Source: Streptomyces sp. NBC_00510 (GTDB lineage: Bacteria; Actinomycetota; Actinomycetes; Streptomycetales; Streptomycetaceae). Taken from it: a stretch of DNA of 64,000 nucleotides. The notes under the pieces are model-generated. The model was not told where the DNA came from, did no database searches, and saw only the letters and a program-made list of their open reading frames with translations. Positions 25,983 through 34,573 of this stretch are shown here, in pieces. Location of the stretch: the NCBI GenBank assembly GCA_036013505.1, contig CP107851.1, positions 7,550,001 through 7,614,000 on the forward strand, written 5' to 3'. The first letter of the stretch is position 1. Every line of letters begins with the position of its first letter. Position numbers and translations under genes: made by a program.

Positions 25983-26642
25983 ATGCTGAACAAGTACGCG
26001 CGTGCTTTCTTCACGCGTGTCCTCACACCGTTCGCCGCGTTTCTGCTCCGCCGGGGCGTCAGCCCGGACACGGTCACGCTGATCGGCACGGGAGGCGTGG
26101 TCGCGGGAGCGCTGGTCTTCTACCCCAGGGGCGAGTTCTTCTGGGGCACGGTCGTCATCACCCTGTTCGTCTTCTCGGACCTGGTGGACGGCAACATGGC
26201 CCGCCAGGCGGGCGTCTCCAGCCGCTGGGGCGCCTTCCTGGACTCCACCCTGGACCGGGTGGCCGACGCGGCCATCTTCGGCGGGCTGGCGCTCTGGTAC
26301 GCCGGGGGCGGGGACGACCTCGCGCTGTGCGCGGTGACGATCTTCTGCCTCGCCAGCGGCCAGGTGGTCTCGTACACCAAGGCGCGCGGTGAGAGCATCG
26401 GACTGCCGGTCGCGGTCAACGGTCTGGTCGAACGGGCCGAGCGACTGGTGATCTCACTGGTGGCCTGCGGTTTCGCCGGGCTCCACAAGTTCGGCGTCCC
26501 CGGCATCCAGTGGCTGCTGCCGATCGCCCTGTGGATCGTGGCCGTCGGCAGCCTGGTGACGCTGGTGCAGCGGGTGATCACCGTGCGCCGCGAGGCCTTC
26601 GAGGCCGACGCGGCGGCGCACGAAGGGAGCGGGCGGGCGTGA
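25983..26642 (+). CDS. pgsA: phosphatidylinositol phosphate synthase (CDP-alcohol phosphatidyltransferase)
   Basis: This 219-residue integral membrane enzyme has the exact CDP-alcohol phosphotransferase motif DGx2ARx8Gx3Dx3D (D68 to D90 region, DGNMARQAG...FLDSTLD). About six membrane helices surround it. It joins CDP-diacylglycerol and inositol 1-phosphate to make PI phosphate, the actinobacterial route to phosphatidylinositol. ATG 25983 follows GGGAAGG. It overlaps the acyltransferase gene by GTGA and opens the three-gene PIM operon. Confidence 0.92.
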   Translation: MLNKYARAFFTRVLTPFAAFLLRRGVSPDTVTLIGTGGVVAGALVFYPRGEFFWGTVVITLFVFSDLVDGNMARQAGVSSRWGAFLDSTLDRVADAAIFGGLALWYAGGGDDLALCAVTIFCLASGQVVSYTKARGESIGLPVAVNGLVERAERLVISLVACGFAGLHKFGVPGIQWLLPIALWIVAVGSLVTLVQRVITVRREAFEADAAAHEGSGRA

Positions 26643-27622
26643 AGGACGGGCTGACCGACGCGCTGTACGGACTGGGCTGGGGCGCGGTCAAACGGCTGCC
26701 GGAACCCGCCGCGGCACGGCTCGGCCGGTCCATCGCCGACCTGGCCTGGAACCGCCGCGGCAAGGGCGTGCAGCGCCTGGAGTCCAACCTGGCCAGGGTC
26801 GTGCCCGACGCCGACGAGGCGCGGCTGCGCGAGCTGTCGAAGGCCGGCATGCGCTCGTACCTGCGCTACTGGATGGAGTCCTTCCGGCTGCCGGCCTGGA
26901 GCAAGGAACGCATCCGCTCCTCGTTCGACTGCAAGGACCTGCACCACCTCGAGGACGGCCTGGCCAGCGGCCGCGGCGTCGTCCTCGCCCTGCCGCACAT
27001 GGCCAACTGGGACCTCGCGGGCGCCTGGGTCACCACCCGGCTCGGGGTGCCCTTCGCCACCGTCGCCGAGCGGCTCAAGCCCGAGACCCTGTACGACCGC
27101 TTCGTCGCCTACCGCGAGGGCCTGGGCATGGAGGTGCTGCCGCACACCGGCGGCGCCGCCTTCGGCGCGCTGGCGCGGCGGCTGCGCGGCGGCGGCCTGG
27201 TGTGCCTGGTCGCCGACCGCGACCTGTCCTCCTCCGGCGTCGAGGTGGACTTCTTCGGCGAGGCCACCCGCATGCCCGCGGGCCCCGCCCTCCTCGCCCA
27301 GCAGACCGGGGCGCTGCTGCTGCCGGTCACCTTGTGGTACGACGACTCGCCCACCCTCCAGGGCCAGGTCCACGCACCGGTCGAGGTGCCGGAGGACGGC
27401 ACACGGGCGGAGCGGACCGCCGTCATGACGCAGCGCCTGGCGGACGTCTTCGCCGCCGGCATCGCCGAGCACCCCGAGGACTGGCACATGCTGCAGCGGT
27501 TGTGGCTCGCCGACCTCGAACCGCGGGCGGACGCGCCGGCCGGGCAACCCGCAGGGCGCGACGCGGCGTCCTCCCCGGTGTCCGGCGACCCCACCGACCG
27601 CTCCGGAACGGAGAAGCCTTGA
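26639..27622 (+). CDS. phosphatidylinositol mannoside acyltransferase
   Basis: The 327-residue protein belongs to the LpxL/HtrB-like acyltransferases, with the catalytic HxxxxD in PHMANWDLAG (~120-129) and a second block GGLVCLVADRDLSSSG. In this operon it should acylate the mannose of PIM1/PIM2 (PatA in mycobacteria) at the inner membrane face. GTG 26639 overlaps the pgsA stop, and its own stop overlaps the pimA TTG start. The last ~30 residues are a Pro/Ala/Asp-rich tail. Confidence 0.9.
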   Translation: MKDGLTDALYGLGWGAVKRLPEPAAARLGRSIADLAWNRRGKGVQRLESNLARVVPDADEARLRELSKAGMRSYLRYWMESFRLPAWSKERIRSSFDCKDLHHLEDGLASGRGVVLALPHMANWDLAGAWVTTRLGVPFATVAERLKPETLYDRFVAYREGLGMEVLPHTGGAAFGALARRLRGGGLVCLVADRDLSSSGVEVDFFGEATRMPAGPALLAQQTGALLLPVTLWYDDSPTLQGQVHAPVEVPEDGTRAERTAVMTQRLADVFAAGIAEHPEDWHMLQRLWLADLEPRADAPAGQPAGRDAASSPVSGDPTDRSGTEKP

Positions 27623-28830
27623 GGATCGGGATCGTCAGCCCGTACTCGTGGGACGTCCCCGGCGGCGTCCAGTTCCACATCCGCGACCTCGCCGAGCACC
27701 TCATCGCGCTCGGCCACGAGGTCTCCGTCCTGGCGCCGGCCGACGACGACACCCCGCTGCCGCCCTACGTCATCTCCTCCGGCCGTGCCGTGCCCGTGCC
27801 GTACAACGGCTCGGTCGCGCGGCTCAACTTCGGCTTCCTGTCGGCCGCGCGGGTGCGCCGCTGGCTCCACGAGGGCGCCTTCGACGTCATCCACGTCCAC
27901 GAGCCCTCCTCGCCCTCCCTCGGCCTGCTGACCTGCTGGGCCGCGCAGGGGCCGATCGTGGCCACCTTCCACACCTCCAACCCGCGCTCCCGGGCCATGA
28001 TCGCCGCCTACCCGATCCTGCAGGCGGCGCTGGAGAAGATCAGCGCACGCATCGCGGTCAGCGAGTACGCCCGGCGCACCCTGGTCGAGCACCTGGGCGG
28101 AGACGCCGTGGTCATCCCGAACGGCGTCGACGTGGGCTTCTTCGCCGACGCCGAGCCCAAGACGGAGTGGCAGGGCGGAGGTCTCCCCGGCGACGACACC
28201 GGGGGTCCCCCCGGCGAAGACAGGGGGAGGACCATCGGCTTCATCGGGCGGATCGACGAGCCCCGCAAGGGCCTGCCCGTGCTGATGAAGGCCCTGCCGA
28301 AGATCCTCGCCGAGCGGCCGGGCACCCGCCTGCTGGTCGCCGGGCGCGGCGACGAGGCCGAGGCCGTGGAGGGCCTGCCCAAGGAGATGCGCGACCGGGT
28401 CGAGTTCCTCGGCATGGTCAGCGACGAGGACAAGGCGCGGCTGCTGCGCAGCGTCGACCTGTACGTGGCGCCCAACACCGGCGGTGAGAGCTTCGGCATC
28501 ATCCTGGTCGAGGCCATGTCGGCCGGGGCGCCGGTGCTCGCCAGCGACCTGGACGCCTTCCGCCAGGTGCTCGACGGGGGCGCGGCCGGCGAGCTCTTCC
28601 CCAACGAGGACCCGGACGCGCTGGCCGCCTCCGCCGTACGGCTCCTGGGCGACGACGAGCGGCGTGCGCAGCTGCGCGAGCTGGGCTCCCGGCACGTCCG
28701 GCGCTTCGACTGGTCGGTCGTGGCCGCCGACATCCTCGCGGTGTACGAGACCGTCACCGCCGGCGCCGTGGCGGTGGCCGCAGACGAGCGGGTGGGCCTG
28801 CGGGCACGCTTGGGCTTCGCCCGCGACTGA
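27619..28830 (+). CDS. pimA: phosphatidylinositol alpha-mannosyltransferase
   Basis: The 403-residue GT4 glycosyltransferase of GT-B fold transfers mannose from GDP-mannose to PI. The N-terminal domain opens RIGIVSPYSWDVPGGVQFH, with the Gly-Gly loop. The C-terminal nucleotide-binding domain has GFIGRIDEPRKGL and the ESFGIILVEAMSAGAPV (Ex7E) motif. TTG 27619 overlaps the previous stop (TTGA). Residues ~186-204 (GGGLPGDDTGGPPGEDRGR) form a low-complexity insertion in the linker between the two domains. It is encoded by a CCGGGGGTCCCCCCGG-type palindromic DNA segment. Confidence 0.93.
   Translation: MRIGIVSPYSWDVPGGVQFHIRDLAEHLIALGHEVSVLAPADDDTPLPPYVISSGRAVPVPYNGSVARLNFGFLSAARVRRWLHEGAFDVIHVHEPSSPSLGLLTCWAAQGPIVATFHTSNPRSRAMIAAYPILQAALEKISARIAVSEYARRTLVEHLGGDAVVIPNGVDVGFFADAEPKTEWQGGGLPGDDTGGPPGEDRGRTIGFIGRIDEPRKGLPVLMKALPKILAERPGTRLLVAGRGDEAEAVEGLPKEMRDRVEFLGMVSDEDKARLLRSVDLYVAPNTGGESFGIILVEAMSAGAPVLASDLDAFRQVLDGGAAGELFPNEDPDALAASAVRLLGDDERRAQLRELGSRHVRRFDWSVVAADILAVYETVTAGAVAVAADERVGLRARLGFARD
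28174..28230 (+). repeat. in-frame palindromic insertion inside pimA
   Basis: A GC-palindromic segment (GGTCTCCCCGG..., CCGGGGGTCCCCCCGGCG, ...GGGGGAGG) is inserted in frame between the two Rossmann domains. It shares the GGGGGTCCCCCCGGC core with the intergenic 29-mer module of copies A to C, but is not identical to it. Confidence 0.55.
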
Positions 28831-28927
28831 CACCGGAGCCGCCACCCGCGGCCGAAGCCCGCCGCCGGCGCCCCGGCGGTCCGCCGCCCGGTGGGCCGCA
28901 CCGGGCGCACCGGTAGCCTTGCGGCCC

Positions 28928-29476
28928 GTGACCACCTTCATCTGGGTCGCCGTGGCGCTGGTCGCCGTCGGCCTCTACCTGAGCTGGACCGCGGGCCGGC
29001 TGGACCGCCTGCACGCCCGTATCGACGCCGCCCGCGCCGCGCTGGATGCGCAACTGCTGCGCAGGGCCTCCGTGGCCCAGGAGCTGGCCACCGCGGGGGT
29101 GCTGGACCCGGCGGCGAGCATCGTGCTCTACGAGGCCGCGCACTCCGCCCGGCAGGCCCTGGACGAACAGCGCGAGGTGGCCGAGAGCGAACTGAGCCAG
29201 GCACTGCGCGCGGTCTTCGCCGAGTCCGACGCGGTCGACGCCGTCCGGGCCGCCCCCGGCGGCGACGAGGCCGCCCGCGAGCTCACCCAGGCGGTGCGCC
29301 GGGTGCCGATGGCGCGGCGCTTCCACAACGACGCCGTGCGCGCCGCCAGGGCGCTGCGCGAGCACCGCAAGGTGCGCTGGTTCCGGCTCGCCGGGCACGC
29401 GGCGCAGCCGGTGACGTTCGAGATGGACGACGAGCCCCCGGTCGTCCTGACCGCGGAGGGCGTGGCAGGCCACTGA
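28928..29476 (+). CDS. membrane-anchored coiled-coil protein, LemA-like
   Basis: The 182-residue protein has one N-terminal membrane helix (TTFIWVAVALVAVGLYLSW). A long helical, Ala/Leu/Arg-rich part (RLDRLHARIDAARAALDAQL) follows, then QLTQAVRR-like helices; a short strand-rich end reads RWFRLAGHAAQPVTFEMDDE. The helix after the membrane anchor recalls LemA-type proteins, but the match is weak. GTG 28928. It lies between pimA and pdxS and may belong to either unit. The function is unknown. Confidence 0.65.
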   Translation: MTTFIWVAVALVAVGLYLSWTAGRLDRLHARIDAARAALDAQLLRRASVAQELATAGVLDPAASIVLYEAAHSARQALDEQREVAESELSQALRAVFAESDAVDAVRAAPGGDEAARELTQAVRRVPMARRFHNDAVRAARALREHRKVRWFRLAGHAAQPVTFEMDDEPPVVLTAEGVAGH

Positions 29477-29624
29477 GGAGCGATTGGCCCTTTTGCGGTC
29501 CACTTCGTGCGGTCCACCATGAAAGACAGAGCAACCATCGGTGTTCCGCCGGCCGCCCGTGAGGAGGCCCGCAGACGCCGCGGGCTGCCGTGACCCTGCA
29601 GTTGCGTCTTTGAGTGAGGTCCCC

Positions 29625-30539
29625 GTGTCCACCACGCTTCCCAGCACCCCCGAGTCCCCCGAGACCGGCACCGCCCGCGTCAAGCGCGGTATGGCCGAGC
29701 AGCTCAAGGGCGGCGTGATCATGGACGTCGTCACCCCCGAGCAGGCCAAGATCGCCGAGGACGCGGGCGCCGTCGCCGTCATGGCGCTGGAGCGGGTCCC
29801 CGCCGACATCCGCAAGGACGGCGGCGTGGCCCGCATGTCCGACCCGGACATGATCGAGGGCATCATCGACGCCGTCTCGATCCCGGTCATGGCCAAGTCC
29901 CGCATCGGCCACTTCGTCGAGGCCCAGGTCCTGCAGTCGCTCGGCGTCGACTACATCGACGAGTCCGAGGTGCTCACCCCGGCCGACGAGGTCAACCACT
30001 CCGACAAGTGGGCCTTCACCACGCCCTTCGTCTGCGGCGCCACCAACCTGGGCGAGGCCCTGCGCCGCATCGCTGAGGGCGCGGCCATGATCCGCTCCAA
30101 GGGCGAGGCCGGCACCGGCAACGTGGTCGAGGCCGTCCGTCACCTGCGCCAGATCAAGAACGAGATCGCCCGCCTGCGCGGCTACGACAACCACGAGCTG
30201 TACGCCGCCGCCAAGGAGCTGCGCGCCCCGTACGAGCTCGTCAAGGAGGTCGCCGAGCTCGGCAAGCTGCCGGTCGTGCTGTTCTCCGCGGGTGGTGTCG
30301 CCACCCCGGCCGACGCCGCGCTGATGCGCCAGCTCGGCGCCGAGGGCGTCTTCGTCGGCTCCGGCATCTTCAAGTCCGGCGACCCCGCCAAGCGGGCCGC
30401 CGCCATCGTGAAGGCCACCACCTTCTACGACGACCCCAAGATCATCGCGGACGCCTCCCGCAACCTGGGCGAGGCCATGGTCGGCATCAACTGCGACACC
30501 CTCCCCGAGGCCGAGCGCTACGCCAACCGCGGCTGGTAG
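29625..30539 (+). CDS. pdxS: pyridoxal 5'-phosphate synthase subunit PdxS
   Basis: The 304-residue TIM-barrel enzyme makes PLP from ribose 5-phosphate, glyceraldehyde 3-phosphate and ammonia supplied by PdxT. Key segments: VKRGMAEQLKGGVIMDVV, ALERVPADIRKDGGVARM (with the Schiff-base lysine), IPVMAKSRIGHFVEAQ (second lysine) and the phosphate loops GEAGTGNVVEAV and FSAGGVATPADA. GTG 29625 is chosen with GAGG six bases upstream; TTG 29610 is possible. Forms a dodecamer with PdxT in the cytosol. Confidence 0.96.
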   Translation: MSTTLPSTPESPETGTARVKRGMAEQLKGGVIMDVVTPEQAKIAEDAGAVAVMALERVPADIRKDGGVARMSDPDMIEGIIDAVSIPVMAKSRIGHFVEAQVLQSLGVDYIDESEVLTPADEVNHSDKWAFTTPFVCGATNLGEALRRIAEGAAMIRSKGEAGTGNVVEAVRHLRQIKNEIARLRGYDNHELYAAAKELRAPYELVKEVAELGKLPVVLFSAGGVATPADAALMRQLGAEGVFVGSGIFKSGDPAKRAAAIVKATTFYDDPKIIADASRNLGEAMVGINCDTLPEAERYANRGW

Positions 30540-30554
30540 GCGCCCCACGCCCCG

Positions 30555-30586
30555 CGATGGGCAGGCCCGCGATGGCCTGCCCATCG
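30555..30586 (+). terminator. hairpin between pdxS and pdxT
   Basis: A perfect 13-bp stem CGATGGGCAGGCC/GGCCTGCCCATCG (30555-30567 and 30574-30586), loop CGCGAT, lies 16 bases after pdxS and 38 before pdxT. It may be a partial terminator that lowers pdxT expression. Confidence 0.65.
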
Positions 30587-30624
30587 TCCGTTGCCCCACC
30601 CGACGTTCCGGAAGGTCCCACCCC

Positions 30625-31224
30625 GTGTCCAGCAGCCCCCCGACCATCGGAGTCCTCGCCCTGCAGGGCGACGTCCGCGAGCACCTGGTCGCGCTCGCCG
30701 AGGCCGACGCCCTGGCCCGCCCCGTGCGGCGGCCCGAGGAACTGGCCGAGGTGGACGGTCTGGTGGTCCCGGGTGGCGAGTCGACCACGATGTCCAAGCT
30801 CGCCACGCTCTTCGGCATGATGGAACCGCTGCGCGACCGCATCCGGGACGGGCTTCCGGTCTACGGCACCTGCGCCGGGATGATCATGCTCGCCGACAAG
30901 ATCCTGGACGGCAGGGACGACCAGGAGACCTTCGGCGGTATCGACATGATCGTGCGCCGCAACGCTTTCGGCCGGCAGAACGAGTCCTTCGAGACCGCGG
31001 TCGAGGTCGAGGGCGTGGAAGGTGGCCCGGTCGAGGGCGTCTTCATCCGTGCGCCCTGGGTCGAGTCCACCGGCAGCGGGGTCGCCACGCTGGCCCGGCT
31101 CGACGACGGAACGATCGTCGCCGTGCGCCAGGGCAACCTCCTGGCCACCTCGTTCCACCCCGAACTGACCGGGGACCACCGGGTGCACCGGTACTTCGTC
31201 GACATGGTGCGCGCCGCCCGGTGA
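30625..31224 (+). CDS. pdxT: pyridoxal 5'-phosphate synthase glutaminase subunit PdxT
   Basis: The 199-residue class I-like glutaminase hydrolyses glutamine and passes ammonia to PdxS. It has GVLALQGDVREH at the start, PGGESTTMSKL (oxyanion region), the nucleophile Cys in YGTCAGMIMLA (~83) and the His-Glu dyad in SFHPELTGDHRVH. GTG 30625 after GGAAGG. It lies downstream of pdxS, separated by the hairpin at 30555-30586. Confidence 0.96.
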   Translation: MSSSPPTIGVLALQGDVREHLVALAEADALARPVRRPEELAEVDGLVVPGGESTTMSKLATLFGMMEPLRDRIRDGLPVYGTCAGMIMLADKILDGRDDQETFGGIDMIVRRNAFGRQNESFETAVEVEGVEGGPVEGVFIRAPWVESTGSGVATLARLDDGTIVAVRQGNLLATSFHPELTGDHRVHRYFVDMVRAAR

Positions 31225-31285
31225 GGTGATCCCGGTAGGATCGCAGTGTTCGTGAAGCAATCGGTGACGTGAAGGAGACAGGCTG

Positions 31286-32038
31286 ATGTCCGGCCACTCT
31301 AAATGGGCTACGACGAAGCACAAGAAGGCCGTGATCGACGCCAAGCGCGGCAAGCTCTTCGCGAAGCTGATCAAGAACATCGAGGTCGCCGCCCGCGCGG
31401 GCGGCGCCGACATCTCCGGTAACCCGACCCTCTTCGACGCCATCCAGAAGGCGAAGAAGAGCTCGGTGCCCAACAAGAACATCGACAGCGCGGTCAAGCG
31501 CGGTGCCGGTCTCGAGGCGGGCGGTGCCGACTACGAGACGATCATGTACGAGGGCTACGGCCCCAACGGTGTCGCGGTGCTCATCGAGTGCCTCACCGAC
31601 AACCGCAACCGCGCCGCCTCCGACGTGCGCGTCGCCATGACCCGCAACGGCGGCTCCATGGCCGACCCCGGCTCGGTGTCCTACCTGTTCAACCGCAAGG
31701 GCGTCGTGATCGTCCCCAAGGGCGAGCTCAACGAGGACGACGTGCTCGGCGCGGTCCTGGACGCGGGCGCCGAGGAGGTCAACGACCTCGGTGAGTCCTT
31801 CGAGGTGCTCAGCGAGGCGACCGACCTCGTCGCGGTGCGCTCGGCGCTCCAGGAGGCCGGCATCGACTACGACTCCGCCGAGGCCAACTTCGTCCCCACC
31901 ATGCAGGTGGAGTTGGACGAGGAGGGCGCGCGCAGGATCTTCAAGCTCATCGACGCACTCGAGGACAGCGACGACGTGCAGAACGTCTTCGCCAACTTCG
32001 ACGTCTCCGACGAGATCATGGAGAAGGTCGAGGCCTGA
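31286..32038 (+). CDS. YebC/PmpR (TACO1) family protein
   Basis: The 250-residue protein begins with the invariant MSGHSKWATTKHKKAVIDAKRGK, given here only in part, and keeps the acidic C-terminal domain with YNFEADDL-like segments. Members were described as transcriptional regulators, for example of ruvC-linked genes. Recent work assigns the family a role in helping ribosomes through polyproline stretches. ATG 31286 follows GAAGGAGA. It is followed by a strong hairpin and then ruvCAB. Confidence 0.95.
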   Translation: MSGHSKWATTKHKKAVIDAKRGKLFAKLIKNIEVAARAGGADISGNPTLFDAIQKAKKSSVPNKNIDSAVKRGAGLEAGGADYETIMYEGYGPNGVAVLIECLTDNRNRAASDVRVAMTRNGGSMADPGSVSYLFNRKGVVIVPKGELNEDDVLGAVLDAGAEEVNDLGESFEVLSEATDLVAVRSALQEAGIDYDSAEANFVPTMQVELDEEGARRIFKLIDALEDSDDVQNVFANFDVSDEIMEKVEA

Positions 32039-32063
32039 TCCGGTCCGGCAGGACGCACGGCAG

Positions 32064-32107
32064 GACGGCGGCCCGTGGGGAGGACACACCCCCACCGGGC
32101 CGCCGTC
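32064..32107 (+). terminator. terminator between yebC-family gene and ruvC
   Basis: A 12-bp outer stem GACGGCGGCCCG/CGGGCCGCCGTC (32064-32075, 32096-32107) continues as TGGGG/CCCCA with one bulged C, giving ~17 bp. It starts 26 bases after the stop codon. Confidence 0.8.
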
Positions 32108-32174
32108 GTTGTCGGTGGCACCCGATAACCTCCAGGGACCGTTTGAACGGCTGTCCGAGGGAGGGAGGGGCGCG

Positions 32175-32705
32175 GTGCGTGTGCTGGGTGTGGACCCGGG
32201 GCTGACCCGCTGCGGCGTCGGCGTGGTGGACGGTGCCCCCGGCAAGCCGCTGCGCATGGCCGGCGTCGGGGTCGTCCGTACCCCGGCGGAGGCCGACATC
32301 GGCCATCGCCTCGTACTGATCGAGCGCGGCATAGAAGCGTGGCTGGACGAGTACGCGCCCCAAGCCGTCGCCGTGGAACGGGTGTTCAGCCAGCACAACG
32401 TGCGCACCGTGATGGGCACGGCCCAGGCCAGCGCCGTCGCCATGCTCTGCGCCTCCCGCCGCGGCCTGCCCGTCCACCTGCACACCCCCAGCGAGGTCAA
32501 GGCCGCCGTCACCGGCAGCGGCCGGGCCGACAAGGCGCAGGTCGGTGCCATGGTCACCCGGCTGCTGCGGCTCGACGCCCCGCCGAAGCCCGCCGACGCC
32601 GCCGACGCGCTGGCGCTCGCCATCTGTCACATCTGGCGCGGCACCGCGACCAACCGCCTCCAGCAGGCCGTCGCCCGAGCACGAACCCAGGAGCCCAGCA
32701 CATGA
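32175..32705 (+). CDS. ruvC: crossover junction endodeoxyribonuclease RuvC
   Basis: The 176-residue Holliday-junction resolvase has the catalytic acidic residues in GVDPGLTRCG (D7), VAVERVFS (E~68) and PADAADALALA (two Asp ~143-146). It nicks opposing strands of junctions moved by RuvAB. GTG 32175 after GAGGGAGGGG. It overlaps ruvA by ATGA, forming the ruvC-ruvA-ruvB operon. Confidence 0.95.
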   Translation: MRVLGVDPGLTRCGVGVVDGAPGKPLRMAGVGVVRTPAEADIGHRLVLIERGIEAWLDEYAPQAVAVERVFSQHNVRTVMGTAQASAVAMLCASRRGLPVHLHTPSEVKAAVTGSGRADKAQVGAMVTRLLRLDAPPKPADAADALALAICHIWRGTATNRLQQAVARARTQEPST

Positions 32706-33316
32706 TCGCCTTCGTCAGCGGGCCCGTCGCCGCCCTCGCCCCGGACATCGCGGTGATCGAGGTCGGTGGCATCGGCATGGCCGTCCAGTGCTCCCCGGGC
32801 ACCCTGGCATCGCTCCGCCTGGGGGAGCAGGCCCGGCTCGCCACCTCCCTCGTCGTCCGCGAGGACTCCCTCACCCTCTACGGCTTCGCCGACGACGACG
32901 AGCGCCAGGTCTTCGAACTGCTGCAGACCGCCAGCGGCGTCGGTCCCCGGCTCGCCCAGGCCATGCTCGCGGTGCACAGCCCCGACGCGCTGCGCACGGC
33001 CGTCGCCACCGGCGACGAGAAGGCCCTGACCGCCGTCCCGGGCATCGGCAAGAAGGGCGCCCAGCGGCTGCTGCTGGAGCTGAGGGACCGCCTCGGCGCC
33101 CCCGTGGGCGCGGCGGGCGTCGCACGCCCCGCGGTGGCCGCAGGGCCCGCCTCATGGCGCGAGCAGCTGCACGCCGCGCTGATCGGCCTGGGCTACCAGC
33201 CGCGCGAGGCGGAGGAGGCCGTGGCCGCGGTGACGCCGCAGGCGGAGGCGAGCGCCGAGCCGCAGGTCGGGGCCCTCCTGCGGGCCGCCCTGCAGACCCT
33301 GAACCGAGCCCGCTGA
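32702..33316 (+). CDS. ruvA: Holliday junction DNA helicase subunit RuvA
   Basis: The 204-residue protein has the N-terminal OB barrel (FVSGPVAALAPDIAVIEVGG), tandem helix-hairpin-helix motifs (LLQTASGVGPRLAQAML; LTAVPGIGKKGAQRLLLEL) and the C-terminal UBA-like domain that binds RuvB. It tetramerises on four-way junctions. Between domains II and III is an Ala/Gly/Pro linker (~140-155). Confidence 0.95.
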   Translation: MIAFVSGPVAALAPDIAVIEVGGIGMAVQCSPGTLASLRLGEQARLATSLVVREDSLTLYGFADDDERQVFELLQTASGVGPRLAQAMLAVHSPDALRTAVATGDEKALTAVPGIGKKGAQRLLLELRDRLGAPVGAAGVARPAVAAGPASWREQLHAALIGLGYQPREAEEAVAAVTPQAEASAEPQVGALLRAALQTLNRAR

Positions 33317-33347
33317 CCGTAGCCCGCCGAGCGTAAGGCGCACCGAA

Positions 33348-34412
33348 GTGAACTGGGACGACGAGTCCGTACCGACCACCGCCGACCGTCTCGTCGGCGC
33401 CGCCGCAGACGGCGAGGACCAGGCCGTCGAGGCGGCGCTGCGGCCCAAGGCGCTGGAGGAGTTCGTCGGCCAGGAGCGGGTCCGCGAGCAGCTCGACCTG
33501 GTGCTGAAGGCGGCGCGCCAGCGTGGCGGCACCGCGGACCACGTGCTGCTCTCCGGCGCCCCCGGGCTCGGCAAGACGACCCTGTCGATGATCATCGCGG
33601 CCGAGATGGGCGCCCCGATCCGCATCACCTCCGGCCCCGCCATCCAGCACGCCGGGGACCTCGCGGCGATCCTCTCCTCCCTCGCCGAGGGCGAGGTGCT
33701 CTTCCTCGACGAGATCCACCGGATGTCCCGGCCCGCCGAGGAGATGCTCTACATGGCGATGGAGGACTTCCGGGTCGACGTCATCGTCGGCAAGGGACCC
33801 GGCGCCACCGCCATCCCCCTCGAGCTGCCGCCGTTCACCCTGGTCGGCGCCACGACCCGGGCCGGCCTGCTGCCGCCGCCGCTGCGCGACCGCTTCGGCT
33901 TCACCGGCCACATGGAGTTCTACGCCCCGGCCGAGCTGGAGCGGGTCATCCACCGCTCCGCGCGCCTGCTGGACGTCGAGATCGAGCCCGAGGGCGCCGC
34001 GGAGATCGCCGGCCGCTCCCGCGGCACCCCGCGCATCGCCAACCGACTCCTGCGCCGCGTACGGGACTTCGCGCAGGTGAAGGTCGACGGCGTGATCACG
34101 CGCGAGGTCGCCGCCCGGGCACTGGACGTGTACGAGGTCGACGGCCGCGGCCTGGACCGGCTGGACCGCGCCGTGCTGCGGGCCCTGCTGGGGCTCTTCG
34201 GCGGTGGCCCGGTGGGGCTGTCGACACTGGCGGTGGCCGTGGGGGAGGAGCGGGAGACGGTGGAGGAGGTGGCCGAACCGTTCCTGGTGCGCGAGGGGCT
34301 CCTGGCGCGCACACCCCGTGGCCGCGTCGCCACTCCCGCCGCCTGGGCACACCTTGGGCTCGTGCCGCCACAGGGCGGCGGACCCGGGCAAGACGGGCTG
34401 TTCGGCCCTTGA
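33348..34412 (+). CDS. ruvB: Holliday junction branch-migration ATPase RuvB
   Basis: The 354-residue AAA+ protein has Walker A GAPGLGKTTL (~65-74), Walker B LFLDEIHR (~118-125), sensor 1 VGATTRAG and a C-terminal winged helix (GLFGGGPVGLSTLAVAVGEERETVEEVAEPFL region). The C-terminus adds a ~15-residue Gly/Gln tail. GTG 33348 lies 31 bp after ruvA. Confidence 0.96.
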   Translation: MNWDDESVPTTADRLVGAAADGEDQAVEAALRPKALEEFVGQERVREQLDLVLKAARQRGGTADHVLLSGAPGLGKTTLSMIIAAEMGAPIRITSGPAIQHAGDLAAILSSLAEGEVLFLDEIHRMSRPAEEMLYMAMEDFRVDVIVGKGPGATAIPLELPPFTLVGATTRAGLLPPPLRDRFGFTGHMEFYAPAELERVIHRSARLLDVEIEPEGAAEIAGRSRGTPRIANRLLRRVRDFAQVKVDGVITREVAARALDVYEVDGRGLDRLDRAVLRALLGLFGGGPVGLSTLAVAVGEERETVEEVAEPFLVREGLLARTPRGRVATPAAWAHLGLVPPQGGGPGQDGLFGP

Positions 34413-34459
34413 CGGCGGGGAGACTCGCCGCCGCAGGAACCTCGGTGTAATGCTTGGCG

Positions 34460-34489
34460 TTGTTCCACCGGCGAACGAACGCTTAGACT
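34460..34489 (+). promoter_or_regulatory. candidate promoter of yajC-secD-secF
   Basis: -35 TTGTTC (34460-34465), 18-bp spacer and -10 TAGACT (34484-34489) lie ~85 bases upstream of yajC, in the 161-bp gap after ruvB. Confidence 0.45.
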
Positions 34490-34573
34490 CCGCCGACGTC
34501 GTGCCTCCGGGACCGACACCCACAATCCCGTAGACCAGGCCCCAACGGCCGTGCGAAGGATCGTCAAGACACC

